Shown here: piece after piece, positions 10,201-20,448 of the stretch
Numbering within the stretch: the first letter of the stretch is position 1
Layout: each line of letters starts with the position of its first letter
From: Tiliqua scincoides
Lineage: Eukaryota; Chordata; Lepidosauria; Squamata; Scincidae
Direction of reading: 5' to 3'
Assembly: GCF_035046505.1 (NCBI RefSeq)
Contig: NC_089830.1
Span: 24,034,284-24,098,283, forward strand
DNA length: 64,000 nt
Notes under the pieces: generated by a model
Databases searched by the model: none
Told to the model about the DNA's origin: nothing
The model's input: only the letters and a program-made list of their open reading frames with translations
Made by a program: the position numbers and the translations under genes

Positions 10201-13169
10201 TCATCTGTGGCAAATTTGCAGGAAAGAAAGGAACAGTAGTAATAATATAGCACAGAGATGGTTCTGGTCCATGGCACATTGAACCCAAAATGGTTGGTTG
10301 GCCACATCACATAGTTTAGAAGGCTAGAAAGAGACATTTGCTTGTCTCCATTTGCTCTTTTCCAGTCCTTGGGGTCACAGTCTTTCTGGTGCCACAAGGG
10401 CTCTTTGATTGCTGTAAAGGCAATCCTTTACACTCTGGAATATTTTGGAGAATCCTGGTTTGCATTGGATTCCTTACAGAAGGGCAGGTGTTCTGCTAAC
10501 TCACCAGAATGACTCTCTCTGTAGGAAGAAGGGGATTGTCATAAACATGTCTTCGATACTTGCCCGTTGTCCTATGCCCCTGCAAGAGATATATGCTGCA
10601 TCCAAGGTGAGGAGCATGTACACCTCTGTAACCCTATACCTGAAGGTCCAGGCTTTCTTACTTCCATTGTCTCCCTCTACTTCATGACCTCCAAATAATC
10701 TGCTTTTCATATAATAAGTGGAACTTGCAGCTTGATTGTGCCCTTGTCAGTTGAGGTCTAACCATCTTTTGCAAATGTGGCTATGTGAATGGGATCCAGT
10801 GTCCTCACCCTAAGTGCCCGTGGAGTTATTTCCACCCTCAGACCTTGATTTTTCTGCTTCTGTTTCAGACATTTCTGGATCTTTTCGCACGAGGGTTGGA
10901 CCGAGAATACCGCTCCAAAGGCATCATTGTGCAGGTATTGTTGATTGAGCCTCTTGTTCTTATCCCAAGGAATCAAAGGACAGTCGGACTTGTGGCAATC
11001 AGTCAACAGGGCTTGGCAAAATTCTCCCAGTTAAAAAATTAGAGGCTTCCTACTCCTTATTTCACTTTGTATATCCTGTGGTCAGGGGCTCAGTGATGAC
11101 CTATCTCCTGCAGCGCTATCCAGTCTTGTGCCGCAACAGGCAGACCAGGAGGCCTGTGCTGTATCCGGCATCAAATAGGTGCTCAAAGTGGCTCAGTCAA
11201 AGGCAAGGGGAAACTCTTCCCCTTACCCCCAGGTAAGCCACTGCAGCCCCTATGGGTCTCCTCAGTGGCATGTTCGAGGAGAGCGCTATGCTACTCGGGA
11301 ACGGGGTTTGGGATCCAGCATAACTGCCCGGTCCCAACCCCAACTCCTGCTCCCCGCCCACCCGCCCCCAGGACCGCCCTCCCCCTGCCCTCCCCTGCCC
11401 TCCCCCTGCCACGGAACACCTCCCTCCCGCCTCCTTCCCACACACCCCAGAGCCATGCGTCGGCCAAGCTCGGCTGATGCGAGGCCCCTCCCCAAGTCGG
11501 CGCGGAGGTTGGCCAGTATGTGTCCGTGCGCCAGCCAATGCACGAGGAGGTGCAAACATGCTTTATGGCACATTTGTGCCGGCCCAACCCCAGGTCAGGA
11601 TTGCGCCCTTAGTTAAGTAACTTTGGTATCTGGAGGCAGGGCAGAGGAGAGGAGGAAGCAAGTTTGCTTCAGTTACTAGTTCCCCTTTATCTTGTGTTAG
11701 TGTTGTGTACTTGGAGCCTACATCTCCTGCCCAGAACCTTCTGCCACTTCAACCTCAGGCTGCAGTTCCCAGCTCCTGTCCTGAGGAATCCTGAGCTGGA
11801 GAAGACAAGCCTGGATTCAGACATGGTCTCCTGCTGTAATGCTCCTTTCTTCCGCAGAGTGTGCTGCCCGCTGTTGTTGACACCAATATGACTGCCAAGT
11901 ATGAAAAATGTGGGAAGATACCGGCAGATGTGTTTGCACACAAGGCCTTGAATACTGTGGGGCTCACCAACAGGACCTCGGGCACACTTAAGCACAGCAT
12001 TCAGGTAAGTTCAGTGTGGGTTGCAAGGTAGATTAATGGACAGCAGCAAACCCTTGTTTGTTTTTTATCCTCTATGCCAGCAGTTTTCAAACTCTCTAAG
12101 GGAGTATGAACTGCTCTAAGTCTTTGTGGGGGTGGGGGGGAGGCAGTGATGCAATCCCCAGGATTGCGCCACTCAGGGGGGCTGCAGGGGCTTGGCTGTA
12201 CATACTGAAGCCTCCTGCCAGCTCCCGAGGGTGCGGGGAGCCCTTCGCAACCATCTGCAGGTTCCCCACAGCTTTGAAAGTGCAAGTGGAATGATTGCGC
12301 CCCACCTCCGCAAAACCGGAAGTTGTTTGTCCCCTGAGCAACACGATCCTTAAGGGGCAGGGCCTTTGGACGACGCCCCAGTTTGTAAACCCCTGCTCTA
12401 TGCAAAAAATGTGAACACCAACATATTCTTGGTCTGCCTCTGGGGCAAAGTCCAAACATTATTTAGTTGTGGGTAGTTTATTTCCCACCTCCACTTGTTT
12501 TTCATGTTACAAAATGCAATCGGAGAGTCTGCAGTTCACCTCCATAGGTGAGATGTGGAGTTTGCAGAACTATTACCAGTTTGTGTGCCATTAATGCAGT
12601 AGTAGCTCTGCTGATTCTCAGGCATACATTAGAGGGGAGCAGAAGCCAGTGAGCACATGAAGGAGAGTTCCTCCTATCAGTCTACCCAAGGCGGCTATCT
12701 CAGTTGGCCTCATGGATGGGCCGGCCCTGCTGATATTAGTTGGTTTCCTCTCCGAGGGCCTTGGGAACTGCAGCTTGTGAGGATGCTGAGAATTCTGTAA
12801 CAGAGAATTTGGCGCATCTGTGCCTCTGGCCTCCTCCCAGAACCAAGCGTTTCCTGGGGGGAGGGAATAAATTTGAAGCCAGTTCTGGCTAATAAGGCTG
12901 CGGCCTCATTACATCCCCCAAACTCTACTCCTTAGTCGCCTTGGGTGCCCCCCAGGGAGAAAGGCAGATTGCAACTCCAATAAATAAATAATAATAAATA
13001 CTCCTCTTGCTCAGAGAAAAGCCTCACTCAGCCTTGCTCAGCATTTTCCTTTTCATTTGCCTTTCAGTATCTCGTGGGACAGACATTATTTCCCCAGTGG
13101 TTGCATTTTTCACCCGTCGGGATTGCTCTTGTTTTCTTCTTCCACAAGATCATAAAGAAGCAGGACTAG
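4224..13169 (+). CDS. HSD17B3: HSD17B3-like short-chain dehydrogenase, copy A (11 exons, intact)
   Basis: Predicted NADP(H)-dependent 17-beta-hydroxysteroid or 3-ketoacyl-CoA reductase of the HSD17B3/HSD17B12 group, an ER-membrane enzyme. Exons: 4224-4395, 5316-5362, 5599-5674, 6397-6507, 8703-8767, 9838-9882, 9980-10014, 10525-10606, 10869-10934, 11858-12004, 13068-13169. All junctions are GT-AG and the lengths sum to 948 bp, 315 residues plus stop; HSD17B3 has 11 exons and about 310 residues. Residues 7-27 are hydrophobic (membrane anchor). Motifs: TGATAGIG at 60-67 (cofactor), NNTG at 137-140, Ser194, Tyr207 and Lys211 (YAASK) as catalytic residues. The protein ends KKQD, a dilysine ER-retrieval signal. 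[13 protein letters not shown] and VIQMDFT favour HSD17B3 over HSD17B12. The gene lies tail-to-tail with copy B and appears inverted relative to it. Substrate cannot be read from sequence. Confidence 0.88.
4790..5195 (+). repeat. About 400-bp interspersed repeat in intron 1 of copy A
   Basis: An inverted copy occupies 17885-18310, and its first 70 bp recur near 14150. No coding content; family not recognised. Confidence 0.55.
6571..7215 (+). repeat. GC-rich, Harbinger-like nonautonomous repeats in intron 4 (copy A)
   Basis: Nested units marked by ends of the type GCAATCCTAACAGCACAAT. The same block is present, reversed, in copies B (about 30330-31010) and C (about 52150-52800), so it predates the duplications. 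Several open frames inside are composition artefacts. Confidence 0.45.
7298..7904 (+). mobile_element. Solo LTR, family a, in intron 4 of copy A
   Basis: A fossil LTR of 607 bp bounded by TGTCAGG and CCTGACA, with a 5-bp target duplication GAGGG on both sides and a TATA-like GTATATATGG inside. No internal viral region. The same insertion at the same site is present in copy C (51470-52067) and absent from copy B, whose empty site is at 30244-30248. The A and C copies differ by roughly 3 percent by eye, like the surrounding introns. Confidence 0.75.
7975..8531 (-). mobile_element. Solo LTR, family b, in intron 4 of copy A
   Basis: A 557-bp fossil between 5-bp GGTGG duplications, with TG...CA ends; read on the minus strand it begins TGTATTGG and ends CAGAACA. 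Copy C has the same insertion (50834-51389); copy B has one GGTGG and no insert (site at 30179-30183). Confidence 0.7.
9186..9475 (+). mobile_element. Truncated Harbinger-like MITE in intron 5 of copy A
   Basis: Starts GGGCACAATCCTAAC directly after TAA, the target type of PIF/Harbinger elements. The far inverted end is missing; the same truncated form is in copy C (about 49390-49675), while copy B carries a full-length element here. Confidence 0.5.
11113..11608 (+). mobile_element. Harbinger-like GC-rich MITE in intron 9 of copy A
   Basis: About 495 bp, ending GGATTGCGCCC followed by TTA. Internally GC-rich with C/G-run tracts. Shared by copies B (25494-25990) and C (47244-47739), hence older than the duplications. 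Confidence 0.5.
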
Positions 13170-13568
13170 CCTTCCTTGCTGAAGATCCGCGAGGGGATGG
13201 GGCATGGCCCAATGCCCTGGCCCTAAAGCTTTGTTTGGGTCTTGTTGTCCTGCACGCAGGTGTTGATGAGATGTTTCCCACTAAGTTTCCACTGCATATT
13301 TGGGAAGCTGCTTTTCCCCCCACATGACCAATTCATTTCAGTCGAGAATTGAAAGGGCATTGATAGCTTTAACAGCCAGGGAACAGCCGCCCTAGTGGCC
13401 CCTGTGAACGCCATGTAGAAGGCGAGGAAAAGTCCTAAGCAGAACTGGGCTTACTGGTTAACACGGAGCTATTTCTTTTCTCAATGCTAACTTAACTCTG
13501 ACCTTGCAAAAAGGGGAAGTAGTCTAAGTGAATACTATGTGATCAGGCTTCTCCCAGGAGTGAAGGCT

Positions 13569-13960
13569 GTCAGTATACAGACATGTTCCCCTATCCGCAG
13601 GGATTCTGTTCTGGAACCCAATTCATGTGGATACATGAATCCGTTTACAGGAGGGGTTGCTCCTCACCCTCCAGAGAGAAGGGGGTGCACAGGGGAGGGA
13701 AGCACTGATCTGATCCACATTTAAGTGAAACCACCGATATGGGATTCACGGACACGGCCCCCCATAGTAATCTTTACAGATAGCCATATCAAAGAAAGTG
13801 TCATCAGGGAAAGGGTGAGAACCATCAAAGCGAAACAACTGAAAGCTGGTTGAAACTGATTTTTCTCCTGGCGCTCATTTTTCGCTGGTTTTGTTAAGTT
13901 GCTAAATGATGATTGCCCATCCGGAAAAACTGTACAATGTAACACGCCCTGTCTGTGCCA
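13569..13960 (+). repeat. Repeat in the 3' flank of copy A (pogo/Tigger-like ends)
   Basis: Contains the TA-CAG and CCGCAGGGATTCTG type of terminus seen in pogo-like MITEs. Inverted counterparts lie in the 3' flanks of B (18480-18610 and 19815-20055) and C (44770-45155). Part of the duplicated unit rather than a new insertion. Confidence 0.4.
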
Positions 13961-14264
13961 AGCAGAGGCTTGGTTTTTAGCTCTGCTGCCAGGTCTGCCT
14001 CTTGTTTTCAGCTGAATCTTTTTTCTTTACTTTATTGATGAATAACAAAATAAAAAAAGATACTATCGTAAAATGCAATATTATTTATGTATTTTTAACA
14101 ACTTATAAAGGAAAAGGGGGAAGCTGTTGTTGTTGATGCTGATGATGATTTAATTGATCGACTTAAAACTCCAACCCTCAGCTGGCTCAGAAATGCACTT
14201 ATTTCACTATTAATGCACTATACTCAGTGAGCCCTGAGAGCCCTGAGAGAAGATAAAGTCAATC

Positions 14265-15300
14265 TCTAGGTGACTTCTGAATGCCATGCTGGGGATTTCA
14301 ACAGGGGCTGCAGTCAATAACAGTTGGAACATTGGCCCAGGTGTCAGTCATTACCATATACGGGCATTACATCCCAAAGGGCCCCCCCACACACACTCAC
14401 ATCAGCAGCATAGAAAAGGGCAGAACAATCTTCACTCAGGGCTCTCATTTTCTGCAAGCCAGTAGGAGGTGTTAGCACATTCTCACTCTGTGAGGCCAAC
14501 CTGAGTGTGACAGCCCAATCCTGAGCTGCCTGGTGCCCAGGGTTGCAGTAGCGCCAAAATGGCTGCCCCCGGATCCAACTGACACCGGGTAGCTGTTGGC
14601 GGCTTCCAAGTTCTCTGAGGGAAGGGGACTTTCGTCTTGTGCTTTTAAGCACAGGAAATGGGCTTAAATAGAAGGCAAAATGCAACATATTTGAAGTAAA
14701 AATCTAGAATAAAAAAATTCCTTCACTACATAACCAGCTTAACCGGTTCACCTGCAACCCTGAGAGCAACATGCTGGAGTCAAGCTGAATCCATTTCAGC
14801 ACCTCTTCCCTGTTGCAGATGCAGTTGTCTAGGGCTGCCTGTTTATTGATGTGTATCTTCCAAATGTATATAGAATCTGGCTTATAGTTCTGCTATTACT
14901 GCCCCCATAAGGGAGTCCAAGTGAAATTCAGGGGACAGAAAGAAAAGGAAAGGCAGTTCCAGGGCAGTCAGACCGGGATTCTGAGTGCAGTTGTATGTTT
15001 GAACCAGCACTGAGCTGCTTCTCATTACCAGAAGCCTGGCTATCTAGATTTTCCTGGAACGGCGAGTAATGTGTCCCAGTTGAAAATCTGACGCAATCAC
15101 AGAACGAAGCTTCTGATTCATTCCCCAGTTCATGTTTCCATTAGCAGAGCACACACTGCCCTTCCTAAGCAAGTCTCAGCGGGTGCAATCACGCTGAACA
15201 ATTGCATCTTGCTGAACAATGTCCTGGCTGGGTCCTTCCCAGTTTCAATAAAAGAAGTTTGATGTGATGGACTCCCTGGGCAGAATTTCCATCTCTAATG
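14265..15300 (-). repeat. Displaced 5' flank of an SDR copy
   Basis: This stretch is a direct repeat of 39790-40145 plus 43290-43840, which lies upstream of the exon-1 relic of copy B's region on the minus strand. Here no exon follows; instead it abuts the 3' flank of copy A. About 50 bp at 14265-14312 recur inverted at 4017-4066, just upstream of copy A. Together these mark the breakpoints of an inversion of copy A. Confidence 0.65.
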
Positions 15301-15407
15301 CAATGTCTTTGCTTTCTGGCAAATGCTGGGTTGTGCTAAGTTACCCTTCCTACAGTAACGTCTATCCTTGTCAGAAACCCAAAGGGGTCTTCCTAATTCC
15401 ACCATCT

Positions 15408-17884
15408 TGTTGCAAGGTCAAAGCAAAGTTCAAAAGCAAACTCAGTAGGCAAGAGTGGTGATCGTCTGCAAGCTTTATTTTGTTGCCAGCAACGGGCTTC
15501 TCAGGGACTCCTGTCCAAAGCGAAGAGAGCCATGTGGGAACTCTCAGAGCCCACAGAGAAAAAACAATTTTCCAGTGTGAGTCTCTCCCTTATATTTGAT
15601 TCTGGCTCCTTTGTCTGAGGAGTCTTACACTTCTCATTGGCTGGTGTGTGACATCAGAAATGGGGGCCTTCTCAGGGTTGGCCAGAGATAACTTTACAAG
15701 CATTTGATTGGTTGGCTTCAAATTACAAACTCCAAAAAAGGCAAAATGTACATTTGAGACATTATAGAAAACATTGTTTCCAACAACCACTAGATGGCAC
15801 TGTTTACTCATTTATTACTGGCCTTTGGTATGTCTTTGTTTATTTCTGACCCTGACAGAGTTATTAATGTTATCTTTCCAAATCCCTTCTGTCTGGTCTC
15901 ATCAATCACTGTGGGCTTTCTGCTAACTGTTTGAACTGTTTGAACTAAGCCTTTTGGTCTTTCCTCTATTCTATGTGTAATTCTCTTGATGTGACTTCGT
16001 TATTGTGATGTATAGTGGTATAATTATATTTGATACAAGACAAACTCACTTCTTATTGTACAAAAGGATTCTCTTTTAGAACTCTTTTCTTATTTAAAAC
16101 AAATCTCTTTTCCCTCTGTGTCAGCTTAGAGGTTCTCATTATGTTTTGCTGGCTTATCAGGGACTCTCTGCTATGTCTCTGCCTATCTCTGCAGATGCCT
16201 GTATCTTAGAGTGATAGAGATTTTAAAGGTTAACCTAACTTCTCTCAGATAAGAAAAACACCCGAAATTAGGAGCCAAAGTAGTGACTATTTTTCCTGTT
16301 AAAACCAGGATAGGAAAAGTCATTATGTCAAGATGACCTGCAGAGAAAAAACATGTGCGTCATAGCTTTCTCAAAAGGAACATTCCAGGGTCTTATGTAA
16401 TCAAAGTTGCAGGCCAGAAACTTCTCCATACATGGCTCATAGACTTCCCAGTTAGGGCTGGAACCATGCACCAGTATGCCAAATAAGGAGAGGGAAATGA
16501 CATGCAATATCACATGGGTCAATTATTTGTGACAGAGTACAAGTAAAGGAGTTTTGGGTGTGGTTCTCTGAGAAAACCCACTGATCCACCATGGGGTAAC
16601 TTCGAACCTGTATCCATCCTAATCTATAAATAGCATGTAAATAAACTTTCTATATGCTTTTAAAGGAGTCTGTGTCTGCTTACCATTTGACCCAGAGATC
16701 AAGTCCCAGAAATCTCTCTATCAGAGTACTCTTTTAATTGGCAACAGATTTACTGTCTTTGCCAAGGCTGTCAACTGTCTTATCTAATGTTGCTAGTTTT
16801 CCCTCATTAAAACTGCTTCTAACCTGTGTATAACCTTTCTTGGTGCCAAGAGATATCAGCTTCCTAATTAATTGGTGCAGGCGCATCCTGCTTCCTAGTT
16901 CTCTGTATGTTGTATCTAATCTCACTTTTAGTTGTAAATCTGTCTCTGAATCTACAGAGATATACAGAGTTCTTATCTTGTGAGGAGTAACTTTTCTTAG
17001 AGTCTCCTTGTTAGACTCTCTTAATTAACTTTGCCAGACATCTGCCTCTTCAAGATTACAGGGATACAGCTCCTATATTCCATATCTGTGAACTGTCTGC
17101 GAGACAGATTACTTCTGCCAAGGTTGCATCTGAATTACAATTTTCAAACTTGTGGCTTTAAGTAAGACTTTCACCTTTCTGTGTATTTCATGCTTTGATC
17201 TAACTATTCTGACAACTAAAAATCCACTTTAAACTACCATACATTGCTACTAACATTAATTTACACCTTTAAGCAATAACTATTAAGTAAACAAGCATTG
17301 TGATCTCTTTGACATGAAACTCTGGTTAGTACCCTTTAAATACTGCTCTTAGTGCTCCACATATGTATATCTAGACTGTATTTTTGATTTAAAGGGAACT
17401 AATAGAATAATAAGTTTAAAAAATCCAAAAAGCCTTTTTCCATGTGTCTTCATCTGTCTATTTGTTTCCAAGCAGGGCTGAGGCTGGAATTTCCCTCCCT
17501 CATGCTGCCTATTCAGAGACAATGCTTTATCTGATGCTTCGGTATAATGAATATACAAGGCTGTAAATTTGATTCCAAGAGAAGCTTAAATCATTTGTCA
17601 TACTAGCAATTAGCCTGAGATGGAAACTTCAGCTTCTTATACTCCCTTTTCCATGAAGCATTCACTTTATCTGATGTCCTTGACAGTTTGTCAAAAGACA
17701 TTCTTTGAGACTGATTTACAGCCTGCCTGCAATTTGCAGTTTCTGGCCTGCTTGAGACTGAGAGAGGGCAAAATGGATTTTTGTAAACATTTGAACATTT
17801 TCCCTATTAAACTTCCTAATGATTTGCTCTGTTTAACTTTTAATTTGTTTGTGTTTGGCTTATGGCTTTCATTAGCCTGTATCA
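15408..17884 (-). mobile_element. Long LTR (fossil), carrying a second LTR
   Basis: Bounded by TGTTGCAA and GTATCA with a 4-bp ATCT duplication on each side. Its outer 400 bp match the reverse complement of the LTR at 31156-32703, so both belong to one family. No retroviral genes seen; likely a solo LTR, about 2.0 kb once the nested element is subtracted. The 4-bp duplication would suit a class I endogenous retrovirus, tentatively. Old. Confidence 0.6.
16212..16723 (+). mobile_element. Solo LTR nested inside the 15.4-17.9 kb LTR
   Basis: A 512-bp fossil with matching ends TGATAGAG and CTCTATCA, containing CTATAAATAG and AATAAA about 25 bp apart near 16625-16650, the promoter and polyadenylation layout of an LTR. 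Orientation is opposite to the host LTR. A short GAG or AGAGT duplication flanks it. Confidence 0.5.
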
Positions 17885-18310
17885 ATCTGAGGACCCCTTT
17901 GTGACAATGGCTTCTGCATGAAGGTCATTTCAGTGCAGGAAGAGGTGGCAACTGCATCACATACAAGCCATGGGACCCCAGGTGCACACATCCATCCTTG
18001 CAAAGTATTAGAAAGTGTGCTGGGGACACCGTCAGAGCTGGACACCAACCCCAGGAGACAGATCTGGTGAAGGAGCCAGGCTCCAGAAGCAGAATGGAGA
18101 TGGGTTGGATTTCAGCACTGAGGCAACATGATGAATGCACAGACAGAAGAGAAGGAAGAATGAGTGAGAACAAGAATAGAGACCTGATAACGAGGCAAGC
18201 CCAGACCTTGTGCCCATAAGTGCAGCATCCAATAAGTGCATTTCCTGAGCCAGCTGAGGGTTGGAGATTTTAGTCAATCAATTAAATCAGCATCAACATC
18301 AACAGCAACT
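17885..18310 (-). repeat. Inverted copy of the 4.8-5.2 kb repeat
   Basis: Reads in reverse complement like 4790-5190 of copy A intron 1. It sits at the outer edge of the 3' flank of copy B; the corresponding spot after copy A is truncated near 14200. Confidence 0.55.
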
Positions 18311-18608
18311 CTTCCCCCCTTTTCCTTTATAGGTTTAAAAAAAATACATAATATTGCATTTTACGATAGTATCTTTTTTATTTTGTTATTCATCAATAAA
18401 GAAAAGAAAAAGAGATTCAACTGAAAACGAGAGGCAGTCATGGCAGCAGAGCAAAAAACCAACCTTCTGCCTGGCACAGACAGAGTGTGTTACATTCTAC
18501 AGTTTTTTCGGATGTGCAATCATACTTTAGCAACTTGGCAAAATCAGCGGAAAGTAAGCGCGAGATGAAAAATCAGTTTCCACCAGCTTCCAGTTGTTTC
18601 ACTTTGGT

Positions 18609-19350
18609 GGCGGCAGTGAAGAAGGCCAATTCTATGCTTGGGATCATTAGAAAAGGTATTGAGAACGGGACGGCTAATATTATAATGCCATTGTACAAAT
18701 CGATGGTAAGGCCACACCTGGAGTATTGTGTCCAGTTCTAGTCGCCACATCTCAAAAAGGACATAGTGGAAATGGAAAAGATGCAAAAGAGAGCGACTAA
18801 GATGATTACTGAGCTGGGGCACCTTCCTTATGAGGAAAGGCTACGGTGTTTGGGCCTCTTCAGCCTAGAAAAGAGACGCCTGAGGGGGGACATGATTGAG
18901 ACATGCAAAATTATGCAGGGAATGGACAGAGTGGATAGAGAGATGCTCTTTTCACTCTCACATAACACCAGAACCAGGGGACATCCACTCAAATTGCGTG
19001 TTGGGAGGGTTATGACAGACAAAAGAAAATATTTATTTACTCAGTGTGTGGTTGGTCTGTGGAACTCCTTGCCGCAGGATGTGGTGATGGCACCTGGCCT
19101 GGATTCCTTTAAATGGACAAGTTTCTGGAGGAAAAATCCATTATGGGTTACAAGCCATGATGTGTATGTGCAGCCTCCTGATTTTAGAAATGGGCTATGT
19201 CAGAATGCCAGTGCAAGGGAGGGCACCAGGATGCAGGTCTCTTGTTATCTGGTGTGCTCCCTGGGGCATTTGGTGGGCTGCTGTGAGATACAGGAAGCTG
19301 GACTAAATGGGCCTATGGCCTGATCCAGTGGGGCTGTTCTTATGTTCTTA
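18609..19350 (+). mobile_element. CR1 LINE 3' end
   Basis: Encodes the C-terminal part of CR1 ORF2 (MVRPHLEYCVQ, EMEKMQKRATKMI, YEERLRCLGLFSLEKRRLRG, GLWNSLPQDVV) and ends in the CR1 3' terminus with TTCTTATGTTCTTA. 5'-truncated. It interrupts the 3' flank of copy B only. Confidence 0.85.
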
Positions 19351-19379
19351 CCCTTTCCCATCCCCTGGGGGCTGGGGAT

Positions 19380-19812
19380 AAGCATAGGCCCTCAGTTTGG
19401 CTGTACTTGTCGTAAGAGGCGACTAAACAGCCACCGGGTAAATGGGACTCCTTAGCCTGGGAAGGCAGCTCATCTGAGAGAAGGAAAACTCTGATCCCAA
19501 ACCTCCACTGCCTTGTGGCTACATCCAGGTGTGGAAAAGGGTTCAGGAGTCAACCTCGAGTCCCTGAGGCAGTTCATGGCTGAACACAGTCATGTTCTGG
19601 CAACTCCTGCGACGCCGCTGGAACCAACCGTATTGGCCTCTGCCTTTCCATTGGACCATTTCAGCGACGTGCAGAGGGGGGATTTGCTGCATGGGAAACA
19701 ATCTAACCTCCATATCTGCTTTATCCAGGCTTCACACACTGGAGAGGACACTCTGTTCCAGAACCACCATTCAGAGTGCGATACCATAGTCTTCCGAGAC
19801 TGAAGGATGCCA
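19380..19812 (+). repeat. Interspersed repeat, possibly BovB/RTE-related
   Basis: Runs from GCATAGGCCCTCAG to GAAGGATGCCAACAA and contains AGAGGCGACTAAACAGCC and ATACCATAGTCTTCCGAGAC. It resembles a repeat common in lizards and often attributed to BovB; I cannot confirm the family. Confidence 0.4.
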
Positions 19813-20448
19813 ACAACCCTTTCCCTGATGACACTTTCTTTGATATGGCTATCCGTAAAGATTACTATGGGGGGCCATATCCGTGAATCCCGTATCTGTG
19901 GTTTCACTGAAATGCGAATTAGATCAGTGCTTGCCTCCCCGTGCACCCCTTCCCTCTAGAGGGTGAGGAGCATTCGGTATTGTCCACGGATTCAGGTATC
20001 CACAGTAGGTTCCGGAACAGAATCCCTGCGGATATGGGGGCATACCTGTATACTGATGGCTTTCACTCCTGAGAGAAGCCTGATCACATAGTATTCACTT
20101 AGACTACATCCCCTTTTTACAAGGTCAGTGTTAAGTTAGCAATAAGAAAAGAAATAGCTCCATGTTAACCAGTAAGTCCAGTTCTGCTTGGGACTTTTCC
20201 TCGCTTGGCGTTCACAGGGGCCACTAGGGCAGCTGTTCCCTGGCTGTTAAAGCTATCAAGGCCCTTTCTTTTCTCGACTGAAATGAATTGGTCATGTGGG
20301 GGGAAAGCAGCTTCCCAAATATGCAGTGGAAACTTAGTGGTAAACATCTCATCAACATCTGTGTGCAGGAGAACAAGACCCAAACAAAGCTTTAGGGCCA
20401 GGGCATTGGGCCATGCCCCATCCCTTCACGGATCTCCAGCAAGGAAGG

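Noticed and set aside
11179-11616. Proline-rich and glycine-rich frames in GC-rich blocks (also at 25.5, 29.1 and 47.3 kb)
   Set aside because: They lie in Harbinger-like repeats, exist on both strands at once and match no domain.
4224-13169. HSD17B12 as the identity of the SDR genes
   Set aside because: Several stretches ([27 protein letters not shown]) agree better with HSD17B3; not decisive, so the call stays at HSD17B3-like.
19380-19812. Host 3' exon or noncoding RNA gene
   Set aside because: It looks like a dispersed lizard repeat directly following a CR1 tail and is absent from copy C's flank.
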